A stretch of 39,676 nucleotides of DNA from Pseudomonadota bacterium (GTDB lineage: Bacteria; Vulcanimicrobiota; Vulcanimicrobiia; Eremiobacterales; Eremiobacteraceae), in the NCBI GenBank assembly GCA_021325335.1, contig JAJPHJ010000118.1, positions 1 to 39,676 on the forward strand, in the 5' to 3' direction. Below the pieces are notes generated by a model, which saw only the letters and a list, made by a program, of their open reading frames with translations, did not search any database and was not told the origin of the DNA. This document shows, piece after piece, positions 7,124 through 15,964 of the stretch; within the stretch, counting starts at the first letter, position 1, and the number at the start of each line of letters is the position of its first letter. The position numbers were made by a program, and so were the translations under genes.

Positions 7124-9508
7124 TTATAGGTTAGGATTGAGAACGAGGGTATCCTTGGTCGCGGCCTTCACCGCGGCATCGGAAAAGGGCAGCGGCACCC
7201 AACGGGCTTGCGCGAACATCTCGACTTCATCTTGATAATGCGGGTCGTTGAATTGACCTGATTCCCCCAGCGTCAACGCAAACGAAGAGTTGTCCCAATT
7301 CGAAAGGTCGTCGACGAGGCGCGAGGCCGGTCCGTGCGCGGGCTTTGCTGCATATACCGTAAGCCCGTCACCCTGCTGCGGAAATGGGCGGATGTTGAAG
7401 AGCACATTCACCGGCCACTGGACGCCTAGGGGATGATCGAAGATCCCGGCGTTGAGCGGACCCCATGCTTTGACGGCGTTCAGACCCGCCTGCTCAGTCA
7501 CGCCGAGTGAGTTCGCAGCAGTCGTGCACGCAGCCGGCAATGCGCCGAGGAGTATGGGCTTTGTCATCCCGATCGTCGCGAGCGATCCGTCACCCTCAAG
7601 CGTGCGGTTGAAGATCGTCACCACGCTGTAGTTCGCGCGGTAACGCGTCATGAGCGCTGCCCCCAACCGTGGCTTCAGCAAACGATCTGCAAGCACGTCT
7701 TCGACTGTCGTAAGGAATGTCGGTACCGTCGAATCTATCGTCACAGCGCCGTTCCAGTCGGCGAGCTGGTCGCTGATCCGGCGAAGCCGAGAGTCCGTCG
7801 AGCGACGAAGCGCTGCCGAAAGAGCGCGAGCGAATTCCAGACGTGCCGTGTCCAGGTTATCGAGCTGGATGCTGCCGATTTGTTGCGGCGTCATGGCGCA
7901 GCAACCTGAAAGTCTGCGGTAGATACGATCGACGCGATACGGACCATCGAAGAATGGTGAAGATCCTATTTGCGTCGACGATGGCGCGAGTTGATTATTT
8001 GCAGTCGCGACAAAGCCACGAGCTGGATTGAACGCATGAGGCAGCTGATCGAAGCGCACAAAACCGTGCCACGCGTAGCGGTCGTCTTGTCCTTCCACAG
8101 GGACCGACCCATCGCCGAGCAGACGATTAGGAACTTCACCTCCCAGATGGTAGCCGATGTTGCCATCGACATCCGCGTACGCCCAATTGAACATCGGCCC
8201 GACCACATGGCCAAGGCCGGCCTCGAACTGTCTCCAGCTGCCGGCGAGATCCAAACTACGGAGCAGCCCGATCTCGTCGCCGGCGCGCAGGATCGTCCAT
8301 GCGAGCGAATAGCCGCTCGACCCTGCGCGTTTGACGATAGGCCCGTGACGGGTGACGAGCACGTCGAGTTGCTGCGGCGCACTACCCTTGATGAGGATTC
8401 GCTCGTGTCGATGCTCCGCCCGCATCCAGCGGCCATTCGCCAGGTACTCATCGGAGGTTGCCGAGCGGAATTTCTCGACGTAGAGATCTTGCACCGCGAT
8501 ATCACCGCTCGTGACGCCAAAAGCGATCCGCTCGTTGTGGCCGAGCGCCACGAAGGGAATGCCGGGGATGATAAAGCCCTCGACGTTCATGCCTGCGCCG
8601 GTGAGCTGCACGAGCCAGTACGTGCTCGGCACCGCATGATCCAGGTGCGTGTCGTTGGAGAGGACGGGCATTCGCGTCGTTGTTCTTCGTACGGACACGG
8701 CCCAGTTGTTCGAACCGCTTTGGGGATCGTGTGGCCAAGGATCGCCGCTTTGGCTGGCAAGGGCGACCACCGCATCACGAAGCGCTGAATTGTTTGCCGC
8801 GGACTTCCGAAGCATCGTTCCGCCCGCGCCGAAGGCGACAAAATGCTCGAGCCGAGGAACCTGCGCGTCCATCAGTGAGGCGGTCGCCTTCGGCCCGATT
8901 TTGGTTTCCATGAGCGCGCGCAATTCGATGAGGCTCCATTGATCGTCTAACCGCTGCGCCATGAGCTTGATGATGGAGATGCTGTCCGTCGGCGTCCAAG
9001 GAGCTGGCCGGTAGCCCAACAGGCGAAATTCAATCGGCAGCGGCTTTGATGCTGCCGCAGCGTTGACCCCGGCCGCATATGCCTGTGCATCTTCCAAGGA
9101 CTGACCGTGCAACAGCGCTGCGTCGTGCGCTGCTGCGGCTCCCAGACCTAACGTGCGCATGTAGCGATCGACTGAAAGCGTCGCCGGCCCACCTATCTCA
9201 GAGAGTTTGCCTTCGGCGGTCCGTCGCAAGACATCCATCTGCCAGAGCCGGTCCTGCGCGCAGGCAAAGCCTTCTCCGAAGAACAGGTCGGCTTCGTTCG
9301 CTGCTTCGATATGCGCGATCCCGCGTGCATCTCGCCGGATGGTGACCGGCGCAGAGATCCCGGCGACGTTGAGCTTGCCATTGATCTTCGGCAGCGGCGA
9401 ACGGATGATCCAAGCCACTGCGGCGATGGCCAAGAAAATCACGACGAGAAGCGCGAGGCCGACGGCTCTGAGCACCGCGGCTCGACCTTTGCGTAGGCTA
9501 AAGGACAT
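7124..9508 (-). CDS. Penicillin acylase family protein (Ntn hydrolase)
   Basis: 794 residues, the usual length for this family of self-processing amidases acting on acylated substrates such as beta-lactam side chains or acyl-homoserine lactones. An N-terminal membrane segment (about 15-35, LALLVVIFLAIAAVAWII) anchors or exports it. The alpha chain carries the FFGEGFACAQDRLWQMD motif (76-92). The autocatalytic site SGSNNWAVS gives the beta-chain N-terminal nucleophile Ser266, followed by PVLSNDTHLD and IPGIPFVALGHN, all conserved in the family. Substrate cannot be read from sequence. It lies between tRNA-Tyr (18 nt upstream) and tRNA-Gly (8 nt downstream), so its transcript may carry both. Confidence 0.93.
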   Translation of the reverse strand: MSFSLRKGRAAVLRAVGLALLVVIFLAIAAVAWIIRSPLPKINGKLNVAGISAPVTIRRDARGIAHIEAANEADLFFGEGFACAQDRLWQMDVLRRTAEGKLSEIGGPATLSVDRYMRTLGLGAAAAHDAALLHGQSLEDAQAYAAGVNAAAASKPLPIEFRLLGYRPAPWTPTDSISIIKLMAQRLDDQWSLIELRALMETKIGPKATASLMDAQVPRLEHFVAFGAGGTMLRKSAANNSALRDAVVALASQSGDPWPHDPQSGSNNWAVSVRRTTTRMPVLSNDTHLDHAVPSTYWLVQLTGAGMNVEGFIIPGIPFVALGHNERIAFGVTSGDIAVQDLYVEKFRSATSDEYLANGRWMRAEHRHERILIKGSAPQQLDVLVTRHGPIVKRAGSSGYSLAWTILRAGDEIGLLRSLDLAGSWRQFEAGLGHVVGPMFNWAYADVDGNIGYHLGGEVPNRLLGDGSVPVEGQDDRYAWHGFVRFDQLPHAFNPARGFVATANNQLAPSSTQIGSSPFFDGPYRVDRIYRRLSGCCAMTPQQIGSIQLDNLDTARLEFARALSAALRRSTDSRLRRISDQLADWNGAVTIDSTVPTFLTTVEDVLADRLLKPRLGAALMTRYRANYSVVTIFNRTLEGDGSLATIGMTKPILLGALPAACTTAANSLGVTEQAGLNAVKAWGPLNAGIFDHPLGVQWPVNVLFNIRPFPQQGDGLTVYAAKPAHGPASRLVDDLSNWDNSSFALTLGESGQFNDPHYQDEVEMFAQARWVPLPFSDAAVKAATKDTLVLNPNL

Positions 9509-9526
9509 TCACGCGCATATTTTTCT

Positions 9527-9610
9527 TGGGCAGGGTAGGATTCGAACCTACGTAGCGCGTCGCGCGGCAGATTTACAGTCTGCTGCCATTAACCACTCGG
9601 CCACCTGCCC
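9527..9610 (-). tRNA. tRNA-Tyr(GTA)
   Basis: Class II tRNA with a long variable arm: acceptor GGGCAGG/CCTGCCC, D-region GCCGAGTGGTTAATGGC, anticodon stem GCAGA/TCTGC around CTGTAAA (anticodon GTA), a variable arm of about 15 nt, T-arm GTAGG TTCGAAT CCTAC and discriminator A. CCA is not encoded. It starts 28 nt after the stop of the cyclase gene and ends 18 nt before the penicillin-acylase start. It matches tyrU in the E. coli tufB operon. Confidence 0.96.
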
Positions 9611-9638
9611 GAAATTGCGGGAATGCTGGTCTCCCAGC

Positions 9639-12410
9639 CTATGACTTGAGCGCTTCTTCGACTGCCTCATCTTCCGACCATGCCGCGCCTTCAGTGGCAA
9701 GGTTCGCGATCTCGTCCGAGCTGAGGTGCTCGCAAAGCTTCGCGACGAGCTGGTCATAGCTCCATTGTTCCGTATATTCGCGCTGGTACCCAAGAACTTT
9801 GAAGCGGGCGTTGACGAATCCAAACATTCGAGCCGACGGTCTCACATCGCCGCTCAACGCGAAGGCGAGAGCCAGGTGCTGGAGAGCAATCGCGGTGTAT
9901 AGCGCGCTCTGCGCTTCGCGCGCGAACCGCAACGCTTCGCGGGCTGATTGAATCGCGCCGGCTAAGTCCCCGATCGCGATGCGATACCCCGCGATGTTCG
10001 CGTCGGACAGAGCGATGTTGAACTTATCCTTCCGCCATTCCATCTCTCGCACTTCATTAGCCATGCGCAGCGCTTCATCTGGATGGCCGACGCTGAACTC
10101 TAGCTCGGCGAGATTGCTCAGCGACACTGCCACGCCGAACTCATTCCCCAGCGCCTTATGGTGGGCCACTGCCTCCGCCAACAGACGCCGCGCCGCGATC
10201 AAATCACCTTGCATCAGCGTGATACTCGCCTGAGTATTGAGAGCGTCGCCGACGGCCCATCTATCGTTCAGTTCGCGCAAGCTCGCAAGCGCTTGTGTGA
10301 TCACCTGTTGCGCTTCGTCCAAGCTGCCGGTTTGGTACAGGTTATACGCAAGCATCACTTTCGTGCGACTCGCCCAGCGCACTTCTCTTAGCGATTCATA
10401 TACCTGAAGGGCATAGCGAGCCGCATCGACGGAGACATTGCCTGAGGTAAGATATGCACGCGAATACCATAAACGCGCGGCGACCGATGGATATTCTGCT
10501 TCGTCCAGACGATCTTGCGCAAGCCCCAACCAGTAACGGCCTTCTGCGGAGAGACCAGCTCTTCTCCACAATCTCTCCAGGCTGCTTGCGATCGCGCCGC
10601 CGATCGCTGCATTGTTCGCCTGCGTGATGCTCCATTCCAACGCGGCGCGATAATTATCAAGGTCTCGTTCGACATCATCCAACCAGGCGACCGCAGAACC
10701 AATGCCATAGCGCTCGCTTGCATCCACCGCACGATCGCGAAAATACTCGGCGTAACGGCGTGCCAAGCGTTCTCGCTCGCCTGCGACACGAAGTTTGTCT
10801 ACAGCATATGCGCGCGTCGATTCGAGCAGGCGATACCGCTCCCGCGACCCAGCTGTGTCGGCGACGACCAGCGATTTATCTGTCAAGGACGCGATGAGAT
10901 TTATGACGTCCATTTCGTCCAAGCCTTCGCCGCATACCGCCACAGCGGTATCAATGTCGAACTCACCTGCGAAGATGCCCAGTCTAGCGAAGAATAGCTG
11001 TTCTTCGCCGGTGAGGAGTCCATAACTCCAGTCAATGAGGGCGCTGAGCGTCTTCTGGCGAGGAAGTGCCGGTCGGCTTCCTCCCGTGAGAAGCTTGAAT
11101 CGTTCGTTGAGGCGCTGCGCCAAGTTCGGAATGGAAAGCACTCGCACGCGTGCGGCCGCAAGTTCAATCGCTAGCGGTATGCCATCTAAGCGGCGACAGA
11201 TCTCAGCGACAATCGGTGCAGTGTTCTCACTCAGGACGAAGCGATTGTCGACAAGCCTGGCTCGATCGACAAATACGGCGATAGCACCATACTGCATTGC
11301 CTCGTCTGGATTTAGGATTGAGCCGGCTTCGGGCAGGGCCAATGAGGGAAGCCGGTGCGCGGCTTCGCCGGAGAGCCCCAACGCCTGGCGAGACGTAGCC
11401 AAGGTCCGAACATTGGGCGCACTGCGATGGATTGCATCGGCCAGGACGGCGATCGGTCCCAAGAGGTGCTCGCAGTTATCGATGATCAACAAGAGGTTCT
11501 TGCGCCGTAACCACTCTGGAATTAACTCGTCGACTCGTTTTCCTTGCACCTGCGTGATGCCAAGTGCATTGGCGACGACGCTTGAGACCAATTCGGGGTC
11601 GGTAATGGGCGAGATGTCTACAAACCACACTCCATCCGAATAGCGATCGATCAGATCCGCTCCCACTTGCAGAGCGACGCGCGTCTTGCCAACGCCGCCC
11701 GAGCCCGTGATCGTCACAAGACGGTGTTTGGCAATGAGCAACTTGACGTTACCAATGTCGCGCTCTCTACCGATAAGTGCGGTGACTTGGACCGGCAAGT
11801 TGTTCGGCCGCGCGTCCAGCGAACTGAGCGCGGGAAATTCCGACGGCAAACCCACTGCGGTCAGTTGCCAGACCTGTTCGGGTTGGGTCAGATCCTTGAG
11901 GCGCCGCAACCCAAGATCGATCAGCGAGACGCCGTTAGGAAGGCTACCCTCTACGAGCTCCCGCACGGCACCGGAAAGCAGCACCTGACCGCCATGCCCG
12001 ATGGACATCAAACGAGCGACGCGATTCACATCGGGGCCGAAGTAGTCACCCTTACGCTCCACTACGTCGCCAACGTGGAGCCCCATGCGCACGTGAAGTC
12101 CATCGACCGCAGAAAAATCTTCTTTTGCGATTTCGCGCTGTGCCTGCGCCGCAGCAGTCACGGCATCTGCGACGTTCGCGAAGACAGCGCAGAAGGCGTC
12201 ACCGACCGTCTTGAACACGGAGCCGTTATGAGTCTCGATGGTCGTACGCAGGATCTCATCATGGCGATCCACGGCTGCTTGCATCTCGTCACGATGCGCT
12301 TCCCAGCGCTGCGTACTGCCCTCGATGTCGGTAAAGAGAAACGTGACCGTGCCGCTGGGTAACGGCACGGGCTTTTGAGGCTTTTTCTCAGCCCCACTTG
12401 CGCGCGGCAT
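9639..12410 (-). CDS. Class III nucleotide cyclase - STAND ATPase - TPR regulator
   Basis: 923 residues. Residues 20-185 are a class III adenylate/guanylate cyclase domain with metal Asp28 (FTDIEGS) and Asp71, Lys67 in FKTVGD, Asp127 in FGPDVNRVAR, Asn129 and Arg133. The full catalytic set is there and the Lys/Asp pair favours ATP. From about 205 follows an AfsR/MalT-like STAND ATPase: P-loop GSGGVGKT (236-243), Walker B LLLIIDNCEH, and sensor TSR and GIPLAIELAA motifs. Alpha-helical TPR-like repeats fill the rest. No DNA-binding domain is seen, so output is probably cyclic nucleotide or protein interaction. The C-terminus GAAWSEDEAVEEALKS reappears in the lipoprotein at 34885. ATG 12410 has only a weak Shine-Dalgarno (CGGAA). 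Confidence 0.93.
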   Translation of the reverse strand: MPRASGAEKKPQKPVPLPSGTVTFLFTDIEGSTQRWEAHRDEMQAAVDRHDEILRTTIETHNGSVFKTVGDAFCAVFANVADAVTAAAQAQREIAKEDFSAVDGLHVRMGLHVGDVVERKGDYFGPDVNRVARLMSIGHGGQVLLSGAVRELVEGSLPNGVSLIDLGLRRLKDLTQPEQVWQLTAVGLPSEFPALSSLDARPNNLPVQVTALIGRERDIGNVKLLIAKHRLVTITGSGGVGKTRVALQVGADLIDRYSDGVWFVDISPITDPELVSSVVANALGITQVQGKRVDELIPEWLRRKNLLLIIDNCEHLLGPIAVLADAIHRSAPNVRTLATSRQALGLSGEAAHRLPSLALPEAGSILNPDEAMQYGAIAVFVDRARLVDNRFVLSENTAPIVAEICRRLDGIPLAIELAAARVRVLSIPNLAQRLNERFKLLTGGSRPALPRQKTLSALIDWSYGLLTGEEQLFFARLGIFAGEFDIDTAVAVCGEGLDEMDVINLIASLTDKSLVVADTAGSRERYRLLESTRAYAVDKLRVAGERERLARRYAEYFRDRAVDASERYGIGSAVAWLDDVERDLDNYRAALEWSITQANNAAIGGAIASSLERLWRRAGLSAEGRYWLGLAQDRLDEAEYPSVAARLWYSRAYLTSGNVSVDAARYALQVYESLREVRWASRTKVMLAYNLYQTGSLDEAQQVITQALASLRELNDRWAVGDALNTQASITLMQGDLIAARRLLAEAVAHHKALGNEFGVAVSLSNLAELEFSVGHPDEALRMANEVREMEWRKDKFNIALSDANIAGYRIAIGDLAGAIQSAREALRFAREAQSALYTAIALQHLALAFALSGDVRPSARMFGFVNARFKVLGYQREYTEQWSYDQLVAKLCEHLSSDEIANLATEGAAWSEDEAVEEALKS

Positions 12411-12480
12411 TTCCGATGAGATTCGGGCGAGGGCGCACTTGCCCCCTCGAAGGTAGGCTCGCTCGAGGTTCCCTAACGAC

Positions 12481-12672
12481 TCAACCTTCTAGGCGCTCTC
12501 GCAACAAAGTAATCGCAGCATTGACGTTACCGGTTAAATCGCTTCCGCATTTAGGGCACCGTAAGAGGTCTCCGGATTGATACGCGTTGATGACGTTTCT
12601 CGCTTCTTCGTCGGAGAATTGCGTCGTCACGATACCGCAGTGCGTGCAGCGAAGAGTTGGGGGATTTTTCAA
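12481..12672 (-). CDS. Small zinc-ribbon protein, 63 aa, TTG start
   Basis: TTG 12672 has AGGAG at 8-nt spacing upstream, so it is preferred over the in-frame extension to 12846, which is unstructured. The product starts MKNPPTLRCTHC and carries two cysteine pairs, CTHC near 9-12 and CPKC near 42-45, a treble-clef or zinc-ribbon arrangement. Between them lies a helical piece (DEEARNVINAYQSGDLLR) and at the end another (NVNAAITLLRERLEG). It is probably a small cytoplasmic zinc-binding protein; partner and role are unknown. It follows the metallothionein promoter region divergently and precedes the cyclase gene on the same strand. Confidence 0.72.
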   Translation of the reverse strand: MKNPPTLRCTHCGIVTTQFSDEEARNVINAYQSGDLLRCPKCGSDLTGNVNAAITLLRERLEG

Positions 12673-12825
12673 TGAGGATGCTCCTACTTTGCTCGATGCT
12701 CTCGCGGACTCTTTGCCAGCCAAGCTTTCACGGCCTGTGAGTCGCAAGCGAGCAGGGTACGGCGAGTGCGCAGTCGCAATCTCAGTCGTCGCATGCCGCA
12801 GCGCTTCCGCGGGCAAGGAGACACC

Positions 12826-12987
12826 ATGGCATCGAAATGCGGCCACCCCGGTTGCAAGTGCACCGATACCTCAGAACATGGATTCTGCAGTGCCATATGC
12901 GCGCGAGATGCTGAAACCGGCATTGGAGGAGCGTGCAATTGCGGTCATCCTGCCTGCCACGACGACCAGTCCGCTACGACCGGTTGA
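12826..12987 (+). CDS. Bacterial metallothionein (SmtA-like)
   Basis: 53 residues from ATG 12826, which has AAGGAG 6-7 nt upstream; the longer frame from 12766 lacks this. Cysteines and histidines follow the bacterial metallothionein plan: CGHPGCKC near the start, FCSAIC in the middle (zinc-finger-like part) and CNCGHPAC near the end. Such proteins bind several Zn or Cd ions in the cytoplasm to buffer or detoxify them. The stop is followed at once by the ATG of the next gene (TGAATG), so the two are translationally coupled. No ArsR/SmtB regulator gene lies beside it. Confidence 0.88.
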   Translation: MASKCGHPGCKCTDTSEHGFCSAICARDAETGIGGACNCGHPACHDDQSATTG

Positions 12988-13356
12988 ATGCTTCGCTGGG
13001 CCATCGGCGCGCAGGCAGGCTATTATCTTCTCAGTGCACTCTGGCCGCTTCTTTCGATGAACTCGTTCGAAGCGGTCACAGGGCCAAAAACAGATCTATG
13101 GCTCGTCCGCCTGGTCGCGCTGCTCATCGTCGTCATCGGGCTGACTTTGGCCGGAGCCGTGAAGGCAGGACGGTTACCGCTCGAAATCGTCGCATGCGCT
13201 TTGCTGAGCTGCATCGCGTTTATCTGCGTCGATACGATCTATGTCTTCTCAGGCGTGATCAGCAAAATATATCTCGGCGATGCCGTCGTTGAACTGCTTC
13301 TGTTCGTAGCGATCGTCATAGGGCTTATCGGGACGAAAGCCACCCATCAAGCTTAG
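12988..13356 (+). CDS. Small four-TM membrane protein
   Basis: 122 residues with four hydrophobic segments (about 8-23, 41-60, 66-84, 97-113). The conserved-looking stretch MNSFEAVTGPKTDLWLVR sits in the first loop; I have seen similar stretches in uncharacterised bacterial membrane proteins, but no function is known to me. The start ATG abuts the metallothionein stop, so the pair is probably co-expressed. That could hint at metal or stress physiology, but nothing in the sequence is a metal-transport motif. Confidence 0.75.
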   Translation: MLRWAIGAQAGYYLLSALWPLLSMNSFEAVTGPKTDLWLVRLVALLIVVIGLTLAGAVKAGRLPLEIVACALLSCIAFICVDTIYVFSGVISKIYLGDAVVELLLFVAIVIGLIGTKATHQA

Positions 13357-13395
13357 CTCTCAGCTGTTTCTCAGATCTCCGGCAATTCTGAATGG

Positions 13396-13401
13396 TATAA
13401 T
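13396..13401 (+). promoter_or_regulatory. Extended -10 element (TGGTATAAT)
   Basis: A perfect TATAAT preceded by TGG, an extended -10 pattern. No good -35 hexamer is found 16-18 nt upstream. Initiation about 7 nt downstream would leave only about 12 nt before GTG 13420, clipping the Shine-Dalgarno. This makes it a doubtful promoter. Confidence 0.3.
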
Positions 13402-13419
13402 GGAGCTGGAGGTTATCAC

Positions 13420-13824
13420 GTGATCAACAAATTCAAGTTCTCGCTCGCGGTGCTTGCGGTAGCGGCTGGTCTTTTGGCTCCCATCTCCGCGCTGGCAGCT
13501 GCGCAGCTTTCTTACACCACCACCCTACAGCCGACCGGTCCATCGATGACGCTCGGTGACTATTACGGCACGCTCACCCTCAGAGTAGCGTCAGACGGCA
13601 TCGTGCAAGGGTGGTACAAACCGCAGTACGGCGACTTCACGCCTGTTCAAGGCTCGCTGCAGAACGGCAGCTACTGGCTTCAGATCGGAAACCAAGGAAG
13701 CTTCCAGATCAACGCCACCGAGCAAAAGGACGGAACGCTGAAAGGAACCGCTACGAACTTGGGCTTCTCGCGCGGGGATTATCCGCCGACGTTCTCGTTC
13801 GTCGCGAAATTAACACCTAATTAA
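13420..13824 (+). CDS. Secreted beta-rich protein, 134 aa
   Basis: GTG 13420 is preceded by TGGAGG at 7 nt. A clear signal peptide (MINKFKFSLAVLAVAAGLLAPISALAA) is followed by about 107 residues rich in Gly, Thr and aromatics. Alternating patterns such as DYYGTLTLRVASDGIVQGWY, GSYWLQIGNQGSFQI and GTLKGTATNLG suggest a small exported beta-barrel or sandwich. No cysteine is left in the mature part. I do not recognise a family. It lies between the small membrane protein and the CBM9/DUF5916 gene, which has its own promoter. Confidence 0.75.
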   Translation: MINKFKFSLAVLAVAAGLLAPISALAAAQLSYTTTLQPTGPSMTLGDYYGTLTLRVASDGIVQGWYKPQYGDFTPVQGSLQNGSYWLQIGNQGSFQINATEQKDGTLKGTATNLGFSRGDYPPTFSFVAKLTPN

Positions 13825-13828
13825 TTAG

Positions 13829-13857
13829 TTGACAACGAAACCCGACCCTGCTATCTT
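13829..13857 (+). promoter_or_regulatory. Strong sigma-70 promoter for the CBM9/DUF5916 gene
   Basis: A consensus -35 TTGACA (13829-13834), a 17-nt spacer and TATCTT (13852-13857, 4 of 6). Predicted start near 13864, then GAGGAGG at 13877-13883 and GTG at 13891. The region is AT-rich compared with its surroundings. It is the clearest housekeeping-type promoter in the window. Confidence 0.75.
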
Positions 13858-13890
13858 CTCTTAAAGAATTAATCGTGAGGAGGTGGCAGG

Positions 13891-15951
13891 GTGCTTTCGT
13901 TTCTCGTACCCGTCGTGCAAACGGCTCCTCCCCTTGACCCCTCTCGCCCGGCTACCACGTGGTCGGGCAGTCCGACGATCGCCCTTGGGTGGAACGTTGC
14001 CCACGCCCAAGCTGCGAGCGAACCGACGAGCGTCCATGTCGCCACCGACGGCAATTTCTTATACGTGCGCTTTGACGCCACCCAACGCGAGCCGGTCACG
14101 GCCGCGCAACATAGCGACGACCTGGTCGCCGGCGGCAGCAACATCAACGGCGGTATTGCCTGGAGCGATGACGCCGTCTGGGTAGATCTGTGGCCCACCG
14201 GCCCGGGCGGTTTTCAGTACCAGTTCGAGTGCAATCCCAAGGGCGCCCACAACGAGGCGTCGAGTGAAAACTCTGCGTTTGCTCCGCAATGGGAGTCGCA
14301 TGGAGCGGTAACCACCGGGGGCTATACTGTGACGATGGCGATCCCATTTGCGGTCGTCCATGGAGCGCACCCTGGCACGTGGCGCGCGCAGTTCGTTCGA
14401 TACATCCGCTCGACCGGCGCTCTCATCGTGTGGTCGTACGACCCCTCGCAAACCAATCCTGACGACGCTGCTCGAGCTGGAGACGTTGACGTCCCTACCG
14501 TGGCGCGGGCACCGATTCCCCGTCCGCGCGCCGGGATCTATGGCCTCGGAGCGCTTGCGAGTCGCTCCGCCGGCGGTTCGACTTCGCGCGTCGGCGCAGA
14601 CTTCTCGATCCCAGTGACTCAGACAGCCGCGTTCTTTGGGACCTTGCACCCCGACTACTCGAACGTTGAGCTCGACCAACAATCAATATCGCCGACCGTG
14701 TATCAGCGGATCTTCAGCGAAGTACGGCCATTCTTCACGCAGGCGTCTGCCTATTACAACGATTTCAACTGCGACGTGTGCAACGGGTTTCGTACCACGC
14801 TCTACACGCCTGCCATTCCGACGCCCTCACAGGGCTACGCATTCGAGGGCCGACAAGGCGACTTTGGGCTTGCGGGCTTCGACGCCATCGGCGATGCTCG
14901 AACAGATGCAGCAGCGGCCCTCAACTATACTTCGCCCGACACGCACTGGAGCGCGGCATTCCAGCACGTCACGGCCGACATCCCCGGAATCGTGGATGAC
15001 ACGAACCAAGCCGGCGTCAACTGGTACAACGGGAAGTTCTTGAGTTTTTACGCCAACTACGCGAAAGAGACTGGAACGCAAGTGAGCGACCCCGGCCAAG
15101 GCACCTGGCTCGACGCGGGCGGCGGGTTTGTGGATCAGCACTTCGCGCTGTTCGGATCGGTGCGGGACGTTGGAAGCCAATTCAATCCCGTCGACGGCTT
15201 CGATTCGCACCCGGGCATCGCAGGATATGCGCTGTACTCGGCCCGCGTGTGGACATTTTCCCCGCAGGACTTTTTCGTCTCCGCCGGCGTCAGCGGCAAC
15301 GTTGACCGCTATCAAGGCCCCACCTTCGGCCAAGCCCAAAGCGATAACGGCATGCTCCTCGACGTGCTCGCGAAAGATACGATCGACCTCCAACTCTACA
15401 CCGGTTCCGACTACTGGCGCTTTGGCTCGGTGCTCACACCTATCTCACAAAACGGCGGCTTCAGCGTCACCTATCACAGCGGCATGCAAAACAACCTGAA
15501 CAATTTTCCGACGCACGGCGCATCCGCCACTCCGACCTCGATCCAATATTTCACCGGGCGCTACGGCGACGGGCGGCTGGACACGTGGTTTCGGTCGTCC
15601 ACGGTGCGCGCGGGCGATCGTGGCTTTCTCACCTTCACCGTGGATAACACGGCGCAATGGCTGACCCACGCGCCCGATAACGTGCAGTGGTTCGACAGCG
15701 TCGCCTATGCCTATCAGGTCAATGCCCGCTCCTCATTTGCCATCGGGTTGCGCCGGGTGGTCGGCATGCCACCGCAGCCCAACGGCGGCGGCAATTGCGA
15801 AGGCACGTGCTCCAACATCTCTATTGCGTACCATCTACGCACGGACCGCGAAGAATTCTACCTCGCGTACGGCGATCCGAACACCTTGGTCACCGTGCCG
15901 CAAGCGATCTTCAAGGTGATCTTCTATGTGGGCAGTCAGAAAGGGACCTAA
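13891..15951 (+). CDS. CBM9-like domain plus DUF5916 outer-membrane protein
   Basis: 686 residues. Residues about 10-185 resemble the family 9 carbohydrate-binding/DOMON domain seen in such proteins (WVDLWPTGPGGFQYQFECNPKG, a GGYTVTMAIPF strand pair). From about 210 on it follows the DUF5916 pattern: GADFSIPV, FGTLHPDYSNVELDQQ, IFSEVRPFFTQ, then many amphipathic strands ending in an aromatic-rich C-terminus. Such proteins are predicted outer-membrane beta-barrels that may bind glycans. GTG 13891 is fixed by GAGGAGG 7 nt upstream and by an in-frame TGA at 13876. Oddly, the N-terminus MLSFLVPVVQTAPPLDPS is too short for a standard signal peptide. Confidence 0.85.
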   Translation: MLSFLVPVVQTAPPLDPSRPATTWSGSPTIALGWNVAHAQAASEPTSVHVATDGNFLYVRFDATQREPVTAAQHSDDLVAGGSNINGGIAWSDDAVWVDLWPTGPGGFQYQFECNPKGAHNEASSENSAFAPQWESHGAVTTGGYTVTMAIPFAVVHGAHPGTWRAQFVRYIRSTGALIVWSYDPSQTNPDDAARAGDVDVPTVARAPIPRPRAGIYGLGALASRSAGGSTSRVGADFSIPVTQTAAFFGTLHPDYSNVELDQQSISPTVYQRIFSEVRPFFTQASAYYNDFNCDVCNGFRTTLYTPAIPTPSQGYAFEGRQGDFGLAGFDAIGDARTDAAAALNYTSPDTHWSAAFQHVTADIPGIVDDTNQAGVNWYNGKFLSFYANYAKETGTQVSDPGQGTWLDAGGGFVDQHFALFGSVRDVGSQFNPVDGFDSHPGIAGYALYSARVWTFSPQDFFVSAGVSGNVDRYQGPTFGQAQSDNGMLLDVLAKDTIDLQLYTGSDYWRFGSVLTPISQNGGFSVTYHSGMQNNLNNFPTHGASATPTSIQYFTGRYGDGRLDTWFRSSTVRAGDRGFLTFTVDNTAQWLTHAPDNVQWFDSVAYAYQVNARSSFAIGLRRVVGMPPQPNGGGNCEGTCSNISIAYHLRTDREEFYLAYGDPNTLVTVPQAIFKVIFYVGSQKGT

Positions 15952-15964
15952 AGGCGACTCGCGA

